This document shows, piece after piece, positions 13,276-20,954 of a DNA stretch of 40,590 nucleotides (its first letter is position 1; the number at the start of each line of letters is the position of its first letter). The DNA lies in the IMG/VR virus record IMGVR_UViG_3300035698_003720, positions 1 to 40,590 of that record, one strand, 5' to 3'. Under the pieces are notes generated by a model, which searched no databases, was not told where the DNA came from, and saw nothing but the letters and a program-made list of their open reading frames with translations. The position numbers and the translations under genes are program-made. The stretch comes from a virus.

Positions 13276-13835
13276 CACACGACGAATTCACCGCAGTCTT
13301 CAGGACGTTCCAGAACCACTGGTCGTCCAACTTCGATAGCCACGCGTGCGAAGACCTGTGGCTCGGGCATCGCAAGCTCTGGCAGTACATGCCCGAAGCG
13401 GTGTTCGCTGCGGCGGCGCGGCGCGTGAAGGACGAGCACGCGCAACGGCCAGCAATCGGGGCGTTCGCGGTGGAGGCCGGGCGCAAGTGGGACATACCTG
13501 ACGAGCAGGGCGTGCAGCCCCAGACAAGCAGCGACGTGCGATGGCCCGACGATATGCGCGATGCGTTCTACCGGATGCTTGACTACATTCGCCCAGGCGC
13601 GCACTCGCGGCAACAGAAGCGCGACGTGATAGCCGCTACCGCTGCCGAGTTCAAGCGGCGCGGCGTGCAGCATGACGCTGACGCGTTCCAGAAGATGATA
13701 GCCGAGCAGGACGAGTTCGAGGCGATGGATAAGGCGCGCGGCGGCGGGCCGCGTGGGACGATGGCCACTGGCGCGGCGGCGGTCGGCCCGTTCAATGGCG
13801 GCGTGGTGGACGATTTCCCGATAGGAGGCGAGTGA
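13272..13835 (+). CDS. Possible helicase loader (G39P-like), 187 aa
   Basis: The N-terminal 75 residues (EFTAVFRTFQNHW...LWLGHRKLWQYMPEAVFAAAARRVKDEH...PAIGAFAVEA) resemble the phage G39P-type loader domain, a helical bundle that loads replicative helicase. The rest is helical, ending in an acidic tail with Gly-rich linker. The position right after the DUF1376 gene supports a loader role. Sequence support alone is modest. Confidence 0.5.
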   Translation: MTHDEFTAVFRTFQNHWSSNFDSHACEDLWLGHRKLWQYMPEAVFAAAARRVKDEHAQRPAIGAFAVEAGRKWDIPDEQGVQPQTSSDVRWPDDMRDAFYRMLDYIRPGAHSRQQKRDVIAATAAEFKRRGVQHDADAFQKMIAEQDEFEAMDKARGGGPRGTMATGAAAVGPFNGGVVDDFPIGGE

Positions 13836-13981
13836 TGAGCAAGGACACACGCATCGAAAGCATCGGGAGAAAGATGGGCCTGCACAGGCAGGGCCGCAGA
13901 TGGCTTGAGGCGTTCGTGCTCGCGGTTGTGGCTTTGGTGGCCGTGGCCGTGGCTCTTGTGCTCTGGGCAATTGCGACATGA
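13835..13981 (+). CDS. Small tail-anchored membrane protein, 48 aa
   Basis: A 48-residue protein with a basic N-terminal half and one hydrophobic segment at residues 25-46 close to the C terminus, so it is probably tail-anchored. It starts in a TGATG overlap after AGGAGG. Function unknown. Confidence 0.55.
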   Translation: MSKDTRIESIGRKMGLHRQGRRWLEAFVLAVVALVAVAVALVLWAIAT

Positions 13982-13995
13982 CAAGGAGGCAGACC

Positions 13996-14061
13996 ATGAA
14001 GACGATTGAGCTTACGCTACCGTACCCGCCCACGGTCAACCACTACTGGGGCCAGCCATGA
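13996..14061 (+). pseudogene. RusA resolvase remnant, 21 codons
   Basis: The reading frame MKTIELTLPYPPTVNHYWGQP with an AGGAGG ribosome site reproduces the typical N terminus of RusA Holliday-junction resolvases, where LPYPPSVNHYW is characteristic. It stops after 21 residues, and the stop overlaps the ATG of a VRR-NUC nuclease gene. The catalytic part of RusA is missing, so this looks like a leftover after replacement by a different nuclease. Confidence 0.7.
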
Positions 14062-14363
14062 GCCACAGCACAGAGGTATCCACCATCAGGCGCGCTGTTG
14101 AGCTAATTGGGGGAGTGTGCAACGTGCTGCACCAGGTCGGCAGGCTGTCGGGCTCGCCAGGCATACCCGACCTGTACATCCACCTGCCACGCCATAAGCT
14201 ATCGTTCTGGATGGAGGTCAAGGTAGGGCGTGACGTGCTGCGCCGGACCCAAAGGGAGTTCATCGCACGTGAGGGTAAGTGCGGGCGAACGGTCGTGGTG
14301 GGCGATCTGTCAGACCTGGCCGACCACCTTCAGGGCCACGGCGTACCAATGGGCGTGACATGA
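14058..14363 (+). CDS. VRR-NUC domain nuclease
   Basis: A 101-residue protein with the VRR-NUC core: G35-I-P-D38, then WMEVKVGRDVLRRTQREF with E53, K55 and Q65, and a closing VVVGDLSDL. These are the metal-binding and catalytic residues of this nuclease family, which includes structure-specific enzymes able to cut Holliday junctions. It overlaps the RusA remnant by four bases and probably supplies branch resolution before packaging. Confidence 0.8.
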   Translation: MSHSTEVSTIRRAVELIGGVCNVLHQVGRLSGSPGIPDLYIHLPRHKLSFWMEVKVGRDVLRRTQREFIAREGKCGRTVVVGDLSDLADHLQGHGVPMGVT

Positions 14364-14434
14364 GCCTGCGCGTGGTGCGTATGCCCGTGGTGAAGGGCGG
14401 CAAACTCGTGGTGACAATATCGGAGGTGGAGTGA
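14360..14434 (+). CDS. Possible 24-aa ORF
   Basis: A 24-residue frame beginning in an ATGA overlap with the nuclease gene and ending two bases before the next ATG. It fills the space between two genes, with GGAGGTGGAG near its end as the likely ribosome site of the next gene. It may be a small peptide or the remnant of a deleted gene. Confidence 0.3.
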   Translation: MSLRVVRMPVVKGGKLVVTISEVE

Positions 14435-14435
14435 T

Positions 14436-14582
14436 ATGTGGCGAAACTTTGTGGTGGGCGCTATCATCGGCGGCATCGTCGGGGCACCGGAATACCACGT
14501 CAATCAGTGGCAATACTGGGCACTTGGGGCCCCGGCCTTTGCGGTAATCCTGATCCTTATGGGCAGATGGAGGACGAGATGA
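14436..14582 (+). CDS. Small membrane protein, 48 aa
   Basis: A 48-residue protein with two hydrophobic segments, residues 5-17 (a Gly-rich VVGAIIGGIVG) and 28-42, and a basic end. It starts after GGAGG and overlaps the next gene by four bases. It resembles small phage membrane proteins, but no function can be given. Confidence 0.55.
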   Translation: MWRNFVVGAIIGGIVGAPEYHVNQWQYWALGAPAFAVILILMGRWRTR

Positions 14583-14857
14583 AGCCACACGAGGGCATTC
14601 TTGTGCTGATTATCATGGGTTTTATTGTTGTGATGTTGGTCCAAACGCCACGCCGCGCAGAGGCCAATCTTCATGCCGAACCTGGCACGTACCAACTCGG
14701 CACGCTGTCACAGCCCGACGGCACGCACGCCACGGTTGTGATTGATACGCGAACGGGCACGATCCGCGTGGTTGAAGACCTGGCGGGCTGCGCGATTGTC
14801 GAGCCGGGCAAGTATGAGCGCGTGGAGATCGGGCCGCTGACAAAGGAGGGCGAATAA
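14579..14857 (+). CDS. Membrane-anchored protein, 92 aa
   Basis: An N-terminal hydrophobic segment (residues 6-21) with few charges before it suggests a signal anchor, with residues 25-92 outside the membrane and mostly beta strand. It ends in PLTKEGE; the next gene ends in PLTKEDE, and the DNA at both ends (CCGCTGACAAAGGAGG) is shared. Function unknown. Confidence 0.6.
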   Translation: MKPHEGILVLIIMGFIVVMLVQTPRRAEANLHAEPGTYQLGTLSQPDGTHATVVIDTRTGTIRVVEDLAGCAIVEPGKYERVEIGPLTKEGE

Positions 14858-15243
14858 TGGCAAACTGCTATTGGTGCTACTGGGGCTGGCCGAAGCCCAT
14901 CCGTGACATCTACGACGACGCGCTGACGAAGCTGGGTGGTGACGATCAATGGCTGGTGTGGGGGGCGGCTCACGTCGTGTGGAGCGACGAGAACTGGGAC
15001 GATTACAATGTGGGGTATGCGCTGGGCGTGCTATCGACTGGCGCATACTACTACCCACCCGGTGACTACACCTTGACGGAGGGCGAGATGGCCGCCGTAA
15101 CGGAGTCGCTCAATCGGCTATTGCACGTGGATGATGAGTTCAAGGAAGCGCCTGACGCGTACTATGACGACGATAACCACCCCGAGAAGTACCCGCCGCC
15201 CGCGCACTGGGAGTGTGAGCCGCTGACAAAGGAGGACGAGTGA
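14857..15243 (+). CDS. Hypothetical Trp/Tyr-rich protein, 128 aa
   Basis: A 128-residue acidic protein unusually rich in Trp and Tyr (CYWCYWGW at the start). No family recognised. Its 3' end repeats the 3' end of the gene before it, including the ribosome site for the next gene. Confidence 0.6.
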   Translation: MANCYWCYWGWPKPIRDIYDDALTKLGGDDQWLVWGAAHVVWSDENWDDYNVGYALGVLSTGAYYYPPGDYTLTEGEMAAVTESLNRLLHVDDEFKEAPDAYYDDDNHPEKYPPPAHWECEPLTKEDE

Positions 15244-15518
15244 TGGGTGACAAGCTGACCGCCGCAGAGGTGGCGAGACACGCCAAGGAGTGCCCTAGGG
15301 AGCGGTATGTTGCGGCCTGTCCTCTCCGCGCCCACATCGCGGCGCAGGGCGAGGAGATTTCGCGGCTATGGCTTGAGGCGTCTGCCGCTGACGTACAGAA
15401 AGACCGCGAAGAAGAACGCGCAGACAAGGCAGAGGCCGAGGTCAAGCGGCTGGCGAAGCTAGTAGAGGCGGCTGAAGCCGTGATCGCCCAGCCGGGTGTG
15501 CGAGAAAGAGGAGGATAG
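15243..15518 (+). CDS. Coiled-coil protein, 91 aa
   Basis: A 91-residue protein with Cys-x-Cys-spaced residues early (AKECPRERYVAACPL) and a long charged coiled coil (30-80). It begins MGDKLTAAE, while the next gene begins MSDKLTDEE from nearly the same DNA, so the two starts are related. ATG at 15243 is preferred over GTG at 15240. Confidence 0.55.
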   Translation: MGDKLTAAEVARHAKECPRERYVAACPLRAHIAAQGEEISRLWLEASAADVQKDREEERADKAEAEVKRLAKLVEAAEAVIAQPGVRERGG

Positions 15519-15520
15519 CC

Positions 15521-15739
15521 ATGAGTGACAAGCTGACCGACGAGGAGTTGGCGCACATGCTTGCGGAGCTTCGCGAACGCGCAGAGAAGGCAGGGGCTGA
15601 TGTTGAGCGGCTACGGAAGATATTAGACGTGCAAATCAAGTCCGTGGTGGAGCACGTTGAAGCCCTCCGCGAATTGGAAGGGAAGCTGAACATCAAGCCC
15701 GACCAACTTGACACGGTAAGAATTACCGCCCCAACTTGA
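15521..15739 (+). CDS. Coiled-coil protein, 72 aa
   Basis: A 72-residue, almost fully helical protein. Its last codons overlap the late-promoter region: the coding sequence includes one operator and the TGA stop lies in the -35 box at 15736. The last gene of the early/middle block. Confidence 0.55.
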   Translation: MSDKLTDEELAHMLAELRERAEKAGADVERLRKILDVQIKSVVEHVEALRELEGKLNIKPDQLDTVRITAPT

Positions 15740-15748
15740 CACGGTAAG
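15703..15748 (+). repeat. 18-bp direct repeat with operator dyads
   Basis: CCAACTTGACACGGTAAG occurs at 15703-15720 and again, identical, at 15731-15748, 28 bases apart. In the first copy it continues into the dyad CGGTAA-GAA-TTACCG (15714-15728); in the second into the imperfect CGGTAA-GGC-TTACAG. Only the second has a -10 box. This looks like a duplicated operator controlling the late promoter. Confidence 0.7.
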
Positions 15749-15764
15749 GCTTACAGTGTAAGAT
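15736..15764 (+). promoter_or_regulatory. Sigma-70 promoter P5 for packaging and structural genes
   Basis: TTGACA at 15736-15741, 17 bp, TAAGAT at 15759-15764, predicted start near 15771. It precedes terminase, so it should drive the late genes. The two GGTAA dyads differ from the early CACGG-N6-CCGTG dyad, which suggests separate control of early and late transcription. The upstream gene's stop is in the -35 box. Confidence 0.75.
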
Positions 15765-15815
15765 GGATGGCGTGACACTACACACGACAAGCCATAAAGA
15801 GTGCTCACATCATGT

Positions 15816-15858
15816 GCCCTACACGGCCAACACCGTGCGGGGCGCGTGTCTTTACACG
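15816..15858 (+). promoter_or_regulatory. Hairpins in the leader of the terminase operon
   Basis: GCCCTACACGG (15816-15826) pairs with CCGTGCGGGGC (15833-15843) over ten of eleven positions with a 6-base loop. A second small hairpin, CGTGT/ACACG with loop CTTT, follows at 15845-15858. They stand in the untranslated leader just before the small terminase gene and could affect message stability or translation. There is no U-run, so termination is less likely. Confidence 0.5.
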
Positions 15859-15867
15859 GGATGAGTG

Positions 15868-16215
15868 ATGGCTAAGGCAGGCAGGCCACCCAAGACGTTC
15901 ACGAAGGCACAAGAGAAGACCATCGCAGACCTTGCGCTGGACAACTGCAACACCCGCACGATAGCTGAGGCAATCGGGGCAGACAAGGACACGCTACTGC
16001 GCCATTACGGGCCACTAATCAAGAAAAAGCGCGCAGAGCACCGCATCATGGTCCGGCAGATGCAGAGCAGGCTACTCAGGCAAGGCGACAAGACCATGGC
16101 CGTGTGGCTCGGCAAGAACGCGCTAGGGCAGACTGACAAGGCCGAGATCAGCGGGAACGCCGCGCAGCCGTTGCGGCTGGTAATCGAGCTGGCAGAAGCA
16201 CCGGGAGGCGAGTGA
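15868..16215 (+). CDS. terS: Terminase small subunit
   Basis: A 115-residue protein directly before the large terminase. It begins AKAGRPPKTFTKAQ and has an HTH (NTRTIAEAIGADKDTLLRHYGPLI), as in small terminase subunits that bind the packaging site, followed by a helical oligomerisation region. ATG at 15868 is preferred; GTG at 15865 is also in frame. Confidence 0.75.
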   Translation: MAKAGRPPKTFTKAQEKTIADLALDNCNTRTIAEAIGADKDTLLRHYGPLIKKKRAEHRIMVRQMQSRLLRQGDKTMAVWLGKNALGQTDKAEISGNAAQPLRLVIELAEAPGGE

Positions 16216-17594
16216 TCGTATCTGACGCCCACACAATCACGGCTAAGGTGCTCCCCAAGCAGATGCAGTTCCTATCTGCCAAGGGCACCACGGACCCCGA
16301 CGGCAAGGTGGCCGAGTCGGGCTATAGCGGCGCGTTCGGGGGCGGCAAGACACGTGCCGTGTGTATCAAGGCCGTCATGCGCGCGTCGCATCCAGGGGCA
16401 CGCGAGGGGCTTACGCGCAAGACGTTCAGCGCGCTCAGGTCGTCCACACTGCGCACACTGCTTGAAGCAGACGGAAGCAACCCGCCCGTACTGCCGCCCG
16501 GCACGTACACGCACCACATGGGCGAGCACCGCATCAAACTCAATGGCGGGGGCGAAATCTACTACTTCGGGTGCGACAACACAGAGGCGGTCAAGAGCCT
16601 GAACCTATCCGGATGCGGCATTGACGAGGCCACAGAGCTTGACGAGGCCGAGTATATCACGCTGATCGGGCGCGTGCGCCTTGTGACCAAGGCCGGGCTT
16701 GAACTGTACTGGGCCACGAATCCAGGCGGCAAGAGCCACTTCCTGTACAAGCGATTCCACATGGGCAAGCGCGTACGCCCCGCACACATCACGCTCATCG
16801 AGACCAATAGCGCTGAGAACTTCTTCTTGCCCGGCGCGTACCTCGCCACGCTGGACGACTTCACGGGCGCGTTCAAGAGCCGGTTTGTGGAGGGCAAGTG
16901 GGGCAATTTCGAGGGCATGGTGTACGAGCTGTGGAACCGTGCCATCCACATCAGCGATAAGCCCAGCGCGGGCTACGCGTATGCCGCGGTGGATGACGGG
17001 TTTACCAACCCGTTCGCGGTTGTCGTTGCCCACCTGACAGGCGAGGAAGACTTGCACGTCTTCGGCGAGGCGTACCGCTCCAAGCTGATGCAAGACGAGA
17101 AGGTTGACATCTGCAAGCGCATGGCAGAGCAGCACGACATCCTCACGTTCTACGCTGACCCGTCCGCTGCCGGGCTCATCCAGGCGCTCCGCAACGCGGG
17201 GCTGGACTGCCAGAAGGCCGATAATGACGTGCTCAAAGGCATCGGCAAGGTGCAGCGCAGGCTCGCGGTCAACAAGACGCTGGGTCGTGCGCGCCTCACC
17301 GTATCGCCCGCGTGCGAGCATCTGCTTGACGAGATCGAGGGCTATGCGTGGGAGTCCGGCAAGGATAAGCCCGTCAAGACCAACGACCACCTCATGGACG
17401 CCCTACGCTACCTCGTGGCGAGCATTGACCGGGCCGGGCTGGCCGAGTACGAAGCGCCCGACGAGTCAGTGGCGCAGCGGGCCGCAGACACGGCACGCGT
17501 GCACGCTGGCGCCGTGGTCATGGCACGTGTGCCTGACGACGCCGTGCAGGGCGAAGAGTGGATGAGCGCGGACAATGAAGCGTTGTGGGATTAG
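16212..17594 (+). CDS. terL: Terminase large subunit
   Basis: A 460-residue packaging motor. The ATPase has Walker A GGGKT at 43-47 and Walker B CGIDEATE at 135-142; the nuclease half has AAVDDGFTNPFAVV (about 256-269), a FYADPS motif and a final NDHLMDALRYL, giving the RNase H-like acidic set. The start is GTG at 16212 in a GTGA overlap with terS. This is the surest marker of a tailed phage. Confidence 0.92.
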   Translation: MIVSDAHTITAKVLPKQMQFLSAKGTTDPDGKVAESGYSGAFGGGKTRAVCIKAVMRASHPGAREGLTRKTFSALRSSTLRTLLEADGSNPPVLPPGTYTHHMGEHRIKLNGGGEIYYFGCDNTEAVKSLNLSGCGIDEATELDEAEYITLIGRVRLVTKAGLELYWATNPGGKSHFLYKRFHMGKRVRPAHITLIETNSAENFFLPGAYLATLDDFTGAFKSRFVEGKWGNFEGMVYELWNRAIHISDKPSAGYAYAAVDDGFTNPFAVVVAHLTGEEDLHVFGEAYRSKLMQDEKVDICKRMAEQHDILTFYADPSAAGLIQALRNAGLDCQKADNDVLKGIGKVQRRLAVNKTLGRARLTVSPACEHLLDEIEGYAWESGKDKPVKTNDHLMDALRYLVASIDRAGLAEYEAPDESVAQRAADTARVHAGAVVMARVPDDAVQGEEWMSADNEALWD

Positions 17595-17612
17595 CTTATT
17601 GGGAGATGAGCG

Positions 17613-17786
17613 ATGAGCGACGAGGGTGGTGGCGTGTTTGCCGACTTGCTGGACCGGGTTTGGTATTGCGGGTATTGCGGCGTGTTGCATACCGGCCCCA
17701 CCCCGAGCGATGACTGGCCGGGATGCGGGTGTGACAGAGAGATGGCAGCCCGCGCAGCCGATGCCGTCAAGGCGGGGGGCAAGTGA
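17613..17786 (+). CDS. Small zinc-ribbon-like protein, 57 aa
   Basis: A 57-residue protein with YCGYCG and CGC pairs that fit a zinc ribbon. It starts after GGGAG and overlaps the next start (GTGATG). It and the next two genes form an insertion of small genes between terminase and portal. Confidence 0.55.
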   Translation: MSDEGGGVFADLLDRVWYCGYCGVLHTGPTPSDDWPGCGCDREMAARAADAVKAGGK

Positions 17787-18013
17787 TGAGTGACGCCAGC
17801 GAACGGATAAAGGCCGACCCTAGCCTCGTGTGCGCTATGTGCGGCGGACATGGCCGCGTGCTGATTGAGGAAGAGCCGCGCGATATGCACCGCGCGTTCA
17901 GGACGATTGACTGCCCCATGGGATGCGCGAAGCGGGCCATGAAGGGCGGAGACCACATGCGCAAGTACGAGTTCGCGTGGCCCGATCACGCGTTTGAGAA
18001 GGCGGGTGAGTGA
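17786..18013 (+). CDS. Small Cys-rich protein, 75 aa
   Basis: A 75-residue protein with CAMCGGHGRV and, 25 residues later, CPMGC: the C-x2-CG-G-x-G style of a DnaJ-type zinc module. Function unknown. ATG at 17786 is chosen over the in-frame GTG at 17783. Confidence 0.6.
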   Translation: MSDASERIKADPSLVCAMCGGHGRVLIEEEPRDMHRAFRTIDCPMGCAKRAMKGGDHMRKYEFAWPDHAFEKAGE

Positions 18014-18258
18014 TGGGCGATGACAGGCGTCTCAGGATGAAGGTGTTGCGTATATGCGACGACATGATCCCGCACCTGTTGACAGTGCCAAAGGTCACGA
18101 GCGACATACCGAGCGACATGGAATGCATAGGTGCAGTCGTAGAGCCGAACGGGGTGGTTGCCTATCGGGTCACGTCGCGTGAGTGGCCCGTTGTGGAAAA
18201 CTACGCGCCGCTTGAGGCGTTCCAGCCCGTGTTTGCGGCCTTGCCGAAAGAGGAATAG
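18013..18258 (+). CDS. Hypothetical protein, 81 aa
   Basis: An 81-residue mixed alpha/beta protein between terminase and portal, ending immediately before the portal ATG. No family recognised. Confidence 0.6.
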   Translation: MGDDRRLRMKVLRICDDMIPHLLTVPKVTSDIPSDMECIGAVVEPNGVVAYRVTSREWPVVENYAPLEAFQPVFAALPKEE

Positions 18259-20403
18259 ATGGGACTACTGACAAGAGCAATCAACGCGATCCGCGGCGGC
18301 ACGAAGGCACCCGACCTGTCGTCCTTCGGCATCGTGGCCCCCGACGGTACACGCGAGCTGACACAGCCGACCAACGCCGCGCAACTGCTCAAGATGTACC
18401 GCGAGTGGGTGTATAGCGCCGCCAACCTCAACGCCATGGGCGTATCGTCCGTGCCGCTGCGGCTGTACGTCGTGCGCCGTGACACGCGCAAGATGCTATA
18501 CAACACCATGCCCGTGGGCGGGGCACAGCGCAAGCACATGAAGGCCCAGGAGGGGCTGCAGCGCTGGATGGTGGACGATGCCGAGGTGGAGCTTGTGCTT
18601 GATCACCCATTCTACGGTCTGTGGGATGACGGCAACGCGCACCTCACGGGCTCACAACTCAAGCGCGTCATTGTGACACAGATGGACCTCACCGGCGACA
18701 GCTTCAACCTGATGCCCGGCGCGGGTGACGGGATGCCGTTGGGCTTGATACCGCTGGCCCCGCACACCATGTACATCGAGGTGGACACGGAGACTCACGA
18801 GATAACCGCGTACATCCAGAAGGTCGGCACGGTCGAGCGGCGATACGCACCCCACGAGATCGTGCACTTCAAGCATCCTGACCCGACGAATATGTACTAC
18901 GGATACGCCCCGCTGGAGGCCGTTAGCCTTGCCGCAACGCTGTATCACGACTTCAACCTGTACGAACACGCGCTCATGGAGAACGGGGCTGTGCCTGGGC
19001 TCATGGTCACGGCGACGGAGGGCATCACGGAGCCCCAGCGAAAGATCGTCGAGCGCAAGATCAATCAGCGTGTGGGCGGCAAGAGCAACGCGGGCAAGAC
19101 GCTCGTGCACGGTGGCGCGCTCAAGATCGACCGTATCGGCCTGACGCAGAAGGAAATGAGCTTTGAGCAGGGCCGCGTGCTCTCACGCAAGGAAATCCTC
19201 GCAGCGTTCAGCGTGCCTGAAGAGCTTGTTATCCCCGACAACAGCAACCGCGCCACGAGCGCCAACGCTGAGGACCGACACGCGCGCTACGCCATCCTGC
19301 CGCGGCTCACGCTCATGCAGGACCAGGTGAACAAGGACGTGCTGCCGCTATTCGATGGCGATAGCACCATCTTCGCCGCCTTTGACAACCCGATCCCGAG
19401 CGATAACGAGTTCAACCTGAAGCGCGCTGTGGTCATGGTCGGCACGTCGGACATCTTCCGCATTGACGAGGCGCGCAAGGCCGCTGGTGAAGACCCGCTG
19501 GAAGTGGGCGGCGATGAGTTCATCACGCAGGCCAGCGCGCCCGACCCGTTCGCACCCGCGCCTGAGCCGGAAGAACCCGTAGAGCGCGCTGTAAATGCCG
19601 TGAGAGCCAAGCAGACCATCGTGCCGGGCAATCCCGGCATACGCATGGAGAAGGGCCTAAGCGCCGCGCTGCGCGCATACTTCGCGGAGCAGGAGACGTG
19701 GACTCAGGAGAAGGGCGAGGTTGACGACGCGCTGTGGCATGACACGTGGGACGCTGAACTGACTGAGATCGTGTCACCGTTCCTCATTGACGGGCTCACA
19801 CGCGGCGCAACCGAGGGACTGAGGCGCATCGGGCTGATTGGCAAGGGCGTCAAGGGCACCAAGGCCGAAGACATCAGCATCGCGTTTGACCTTGAGTCGC
19901 CCGAGGTCATCGAGTTCGTGGAGGACTACACGTTCCGCTTCGCCCAGAGCGTGAACGCGGGCACGCAAGAGACGTTGCGCGAGGTGTTTACGCTGGCGGC
20001 GTCCGAGGGTCACAATATGGCGACCGTGGCCGATAGCGTAGAGGCCGCGTTCGGAAGTATGGCGCGCTACCGTAGCGTGATGATTGCGCGCACAGAGACG
20101 GCACGCTCGCAGATGGCCGGGCAGACAGAGGCGTGGGCGAATAGCGGCGTGGTTGAGGCTATCTACTGGGACGCTGAGGTTGACGCGTGCCCGTATTGCA
20201 TGGCGCTTGAGGCGCGGTTCGGCGTCAACTCGGGCTCGCCCATCAAGCTCGGCGCGAACTTCGTTGACCAGGGCGCTGGCATCGACGCGGTAGACGCCGA
20301 TGGTAAGACCACTACGCTATCAACGGATTACAGCGCGATCCCGTACCCGCCCGCGCATCCGCATTGCCGGTGCGATACACGCGCAGTGATAAGCGAGGAC
20401 TGA
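18259..20403 (+). CDS. Portal protein fused to a MuF-type domain
   Basis: A 714-residue protein. The first 420 or so residues match HK97-type portal proteins (the dodecameric ring through which DNA enters), including the central LTQKEMSFEQGRVLSRKEILAAFSVPEEL region. After a Pro/Glu-rich linker near residue 430, the C-terminal part ends with SRSVMIARTETARSQ-like helix, CPYC at about 643 and HPHCRC at about 700, the signature of the Mu gpF/SPP1 gp7 minor head family. These are usually two proteins; here they are one open frame. Confidence 0.85.
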   Translation: MGLLTRAINAIRGGTKAPDLSSFGIVAPDGTRELTQPTNAAQLLKMYREWVYSAANLNAMGVSSVPLRLYVVRRDTRKMLYNTMPVGGAQRKHMKAQEGLQRWMVDDAEVELVLDHPFYGLWDDGNAHLTGSQLKRVIVTQMDLTGDSFNLMPGAGDGMPLGLIPLAPHTMYIEVDTETHEITAYIQKVGTVERRYAPHEIVHFKHPDPTNMYYGYAPLEAVSLAATLYHDFNLYEHALMENGAVPGLMVTATEGITEPQRKIVERKINQRVGGKSNAGKTLVHGGALKIDRIGLTQKEMSFEQGRVLSRKEILAAFSVPEELVIPDNSNRATSANAEDRHARYAILPRLTLMQDQVNKDVLPLFDGDSTIFAAFDNPIPSDNEFNLKRAVVMVGTSDIFRIDEARKAAGEDPLEVGGDEFITQASAPDPFAPAPEPEEPVERAVNAVRAKQTIVPGNPGIRMEKGLSAALRAYFAEQETWTQEKGEVDDALWHDTWDAELTEIVSPFLIDGLTRGATEGLRRIGLIGKGVKGTKAEDISIAFDLESPEVIEFVEDYTFRFAQSVNAGTQETLREVFTLAASEGHNMATVADSVEAAFGSMARYRSVMIARTETARSQMAGQTEAWANSGVVEAIYWDAEVDACPYCMALEARFGVNSGSPIKLGANFVDQGAGIDAVDADGKTTTLSTDYSAIPYPPAHPHCRCDTRAVISED

Positions 20404-20404
20404 T

Positions 20405-20683
20405 ATGGAGATGGCAGAACGCGAGAATGACGGCCCGTGCATCGGTGGCCCGCTCGAAGGCCATGGACGCCGCCATTCCGGCACAGGCACAGTTATGATC
20501 CTCGCTGATATAGACACGATCAACGGCGGGCTGCGCCACGTCAGATATGAGCGGACAAAGTACATGCTCGACGCGACCCGCGAGGTGTGTGTGTGGCTAT
20601 ACGAGGGCCTGAAGCCTTCGGCCAAGTCCACCGTCGCGCTCGTCGAGCGCGCGTTCGGGGAGGCCGACCATGCCGTTCATTGA
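20405..20683 (+). CDS. Hypothetical protein, 92 aa
   Basis: A 92-residue protein starting one base after the portal stop. It begins with a Gly/His-rich region and ends in a helix. It overlaps the next gene by 14 bases. No family recognised; location in the head operon is the only hint. Confidence 0.55.
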   Translation: MEMAERENDGPCIGGPLEGHGRRHSGTGTVMILADIDTINGGLRHVRYERTKYMLDATREVCVWLYEGLKPSAKSTVALVERAFGEADHAVH

Positions 20684-20954
20684 GATACCGACGTCCGGCG
20701 ACTGCTCGGCAGATAAGGCGCGCGCTATAGGGCAGGCGCTCGGCATGCTGTTCAAGCGCAAGGCTGGCCGCACACACACGCCGCCGCCCACGCGCGTGCA
20801 CGAGGACGAGAAGAAAGCGGCAGACAAGGCCGCGTGCCGTGGCAAGCCGTGCGAGGATTGCACGTGCGATGACGCAGAAGTTATCCACAATGTTTCCACA
20901 ACGCAAGATACGCCCGGCCCTGACGCCGCGCGCAAAGGGAAGGGTAACGAATGA
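20670..20954 (+). CDS. Hypothetical protein, 94 aa
   Basis: A 94-residue hydrophilic protein with a short Cys cluster (CRGKPCEDCTCDD) near residue 65. It has GGGGAGG before the start and overlaps both neighbours. No family recognised. Confidence 0.55.
   Translation: MPFIEIPTSGDCSADKARAIGQALGMLFKRKAGRTHTPPPTRVHEDEKKAADKAACRGKPCEDCTCDDAEVIHNVSTTQDTPGPDAARKGKGNE

Noticed and set aside
12900-14039. A 379-codon open frame on the - strand
   Set aside because: It crosses five + strand genes that overlap in operon fashion, has a low-complexity Arg/Pro composition and no recognised domain.
15822-15837. CACGG-N6-CCGTG as a fourth early-type operator
   Set aside because: It has the right arms, but it lies downstream of P5 rather than in a promoter spacer and extends into a longer hairpin (15816-15843), so an RNA hairpin explains it better.
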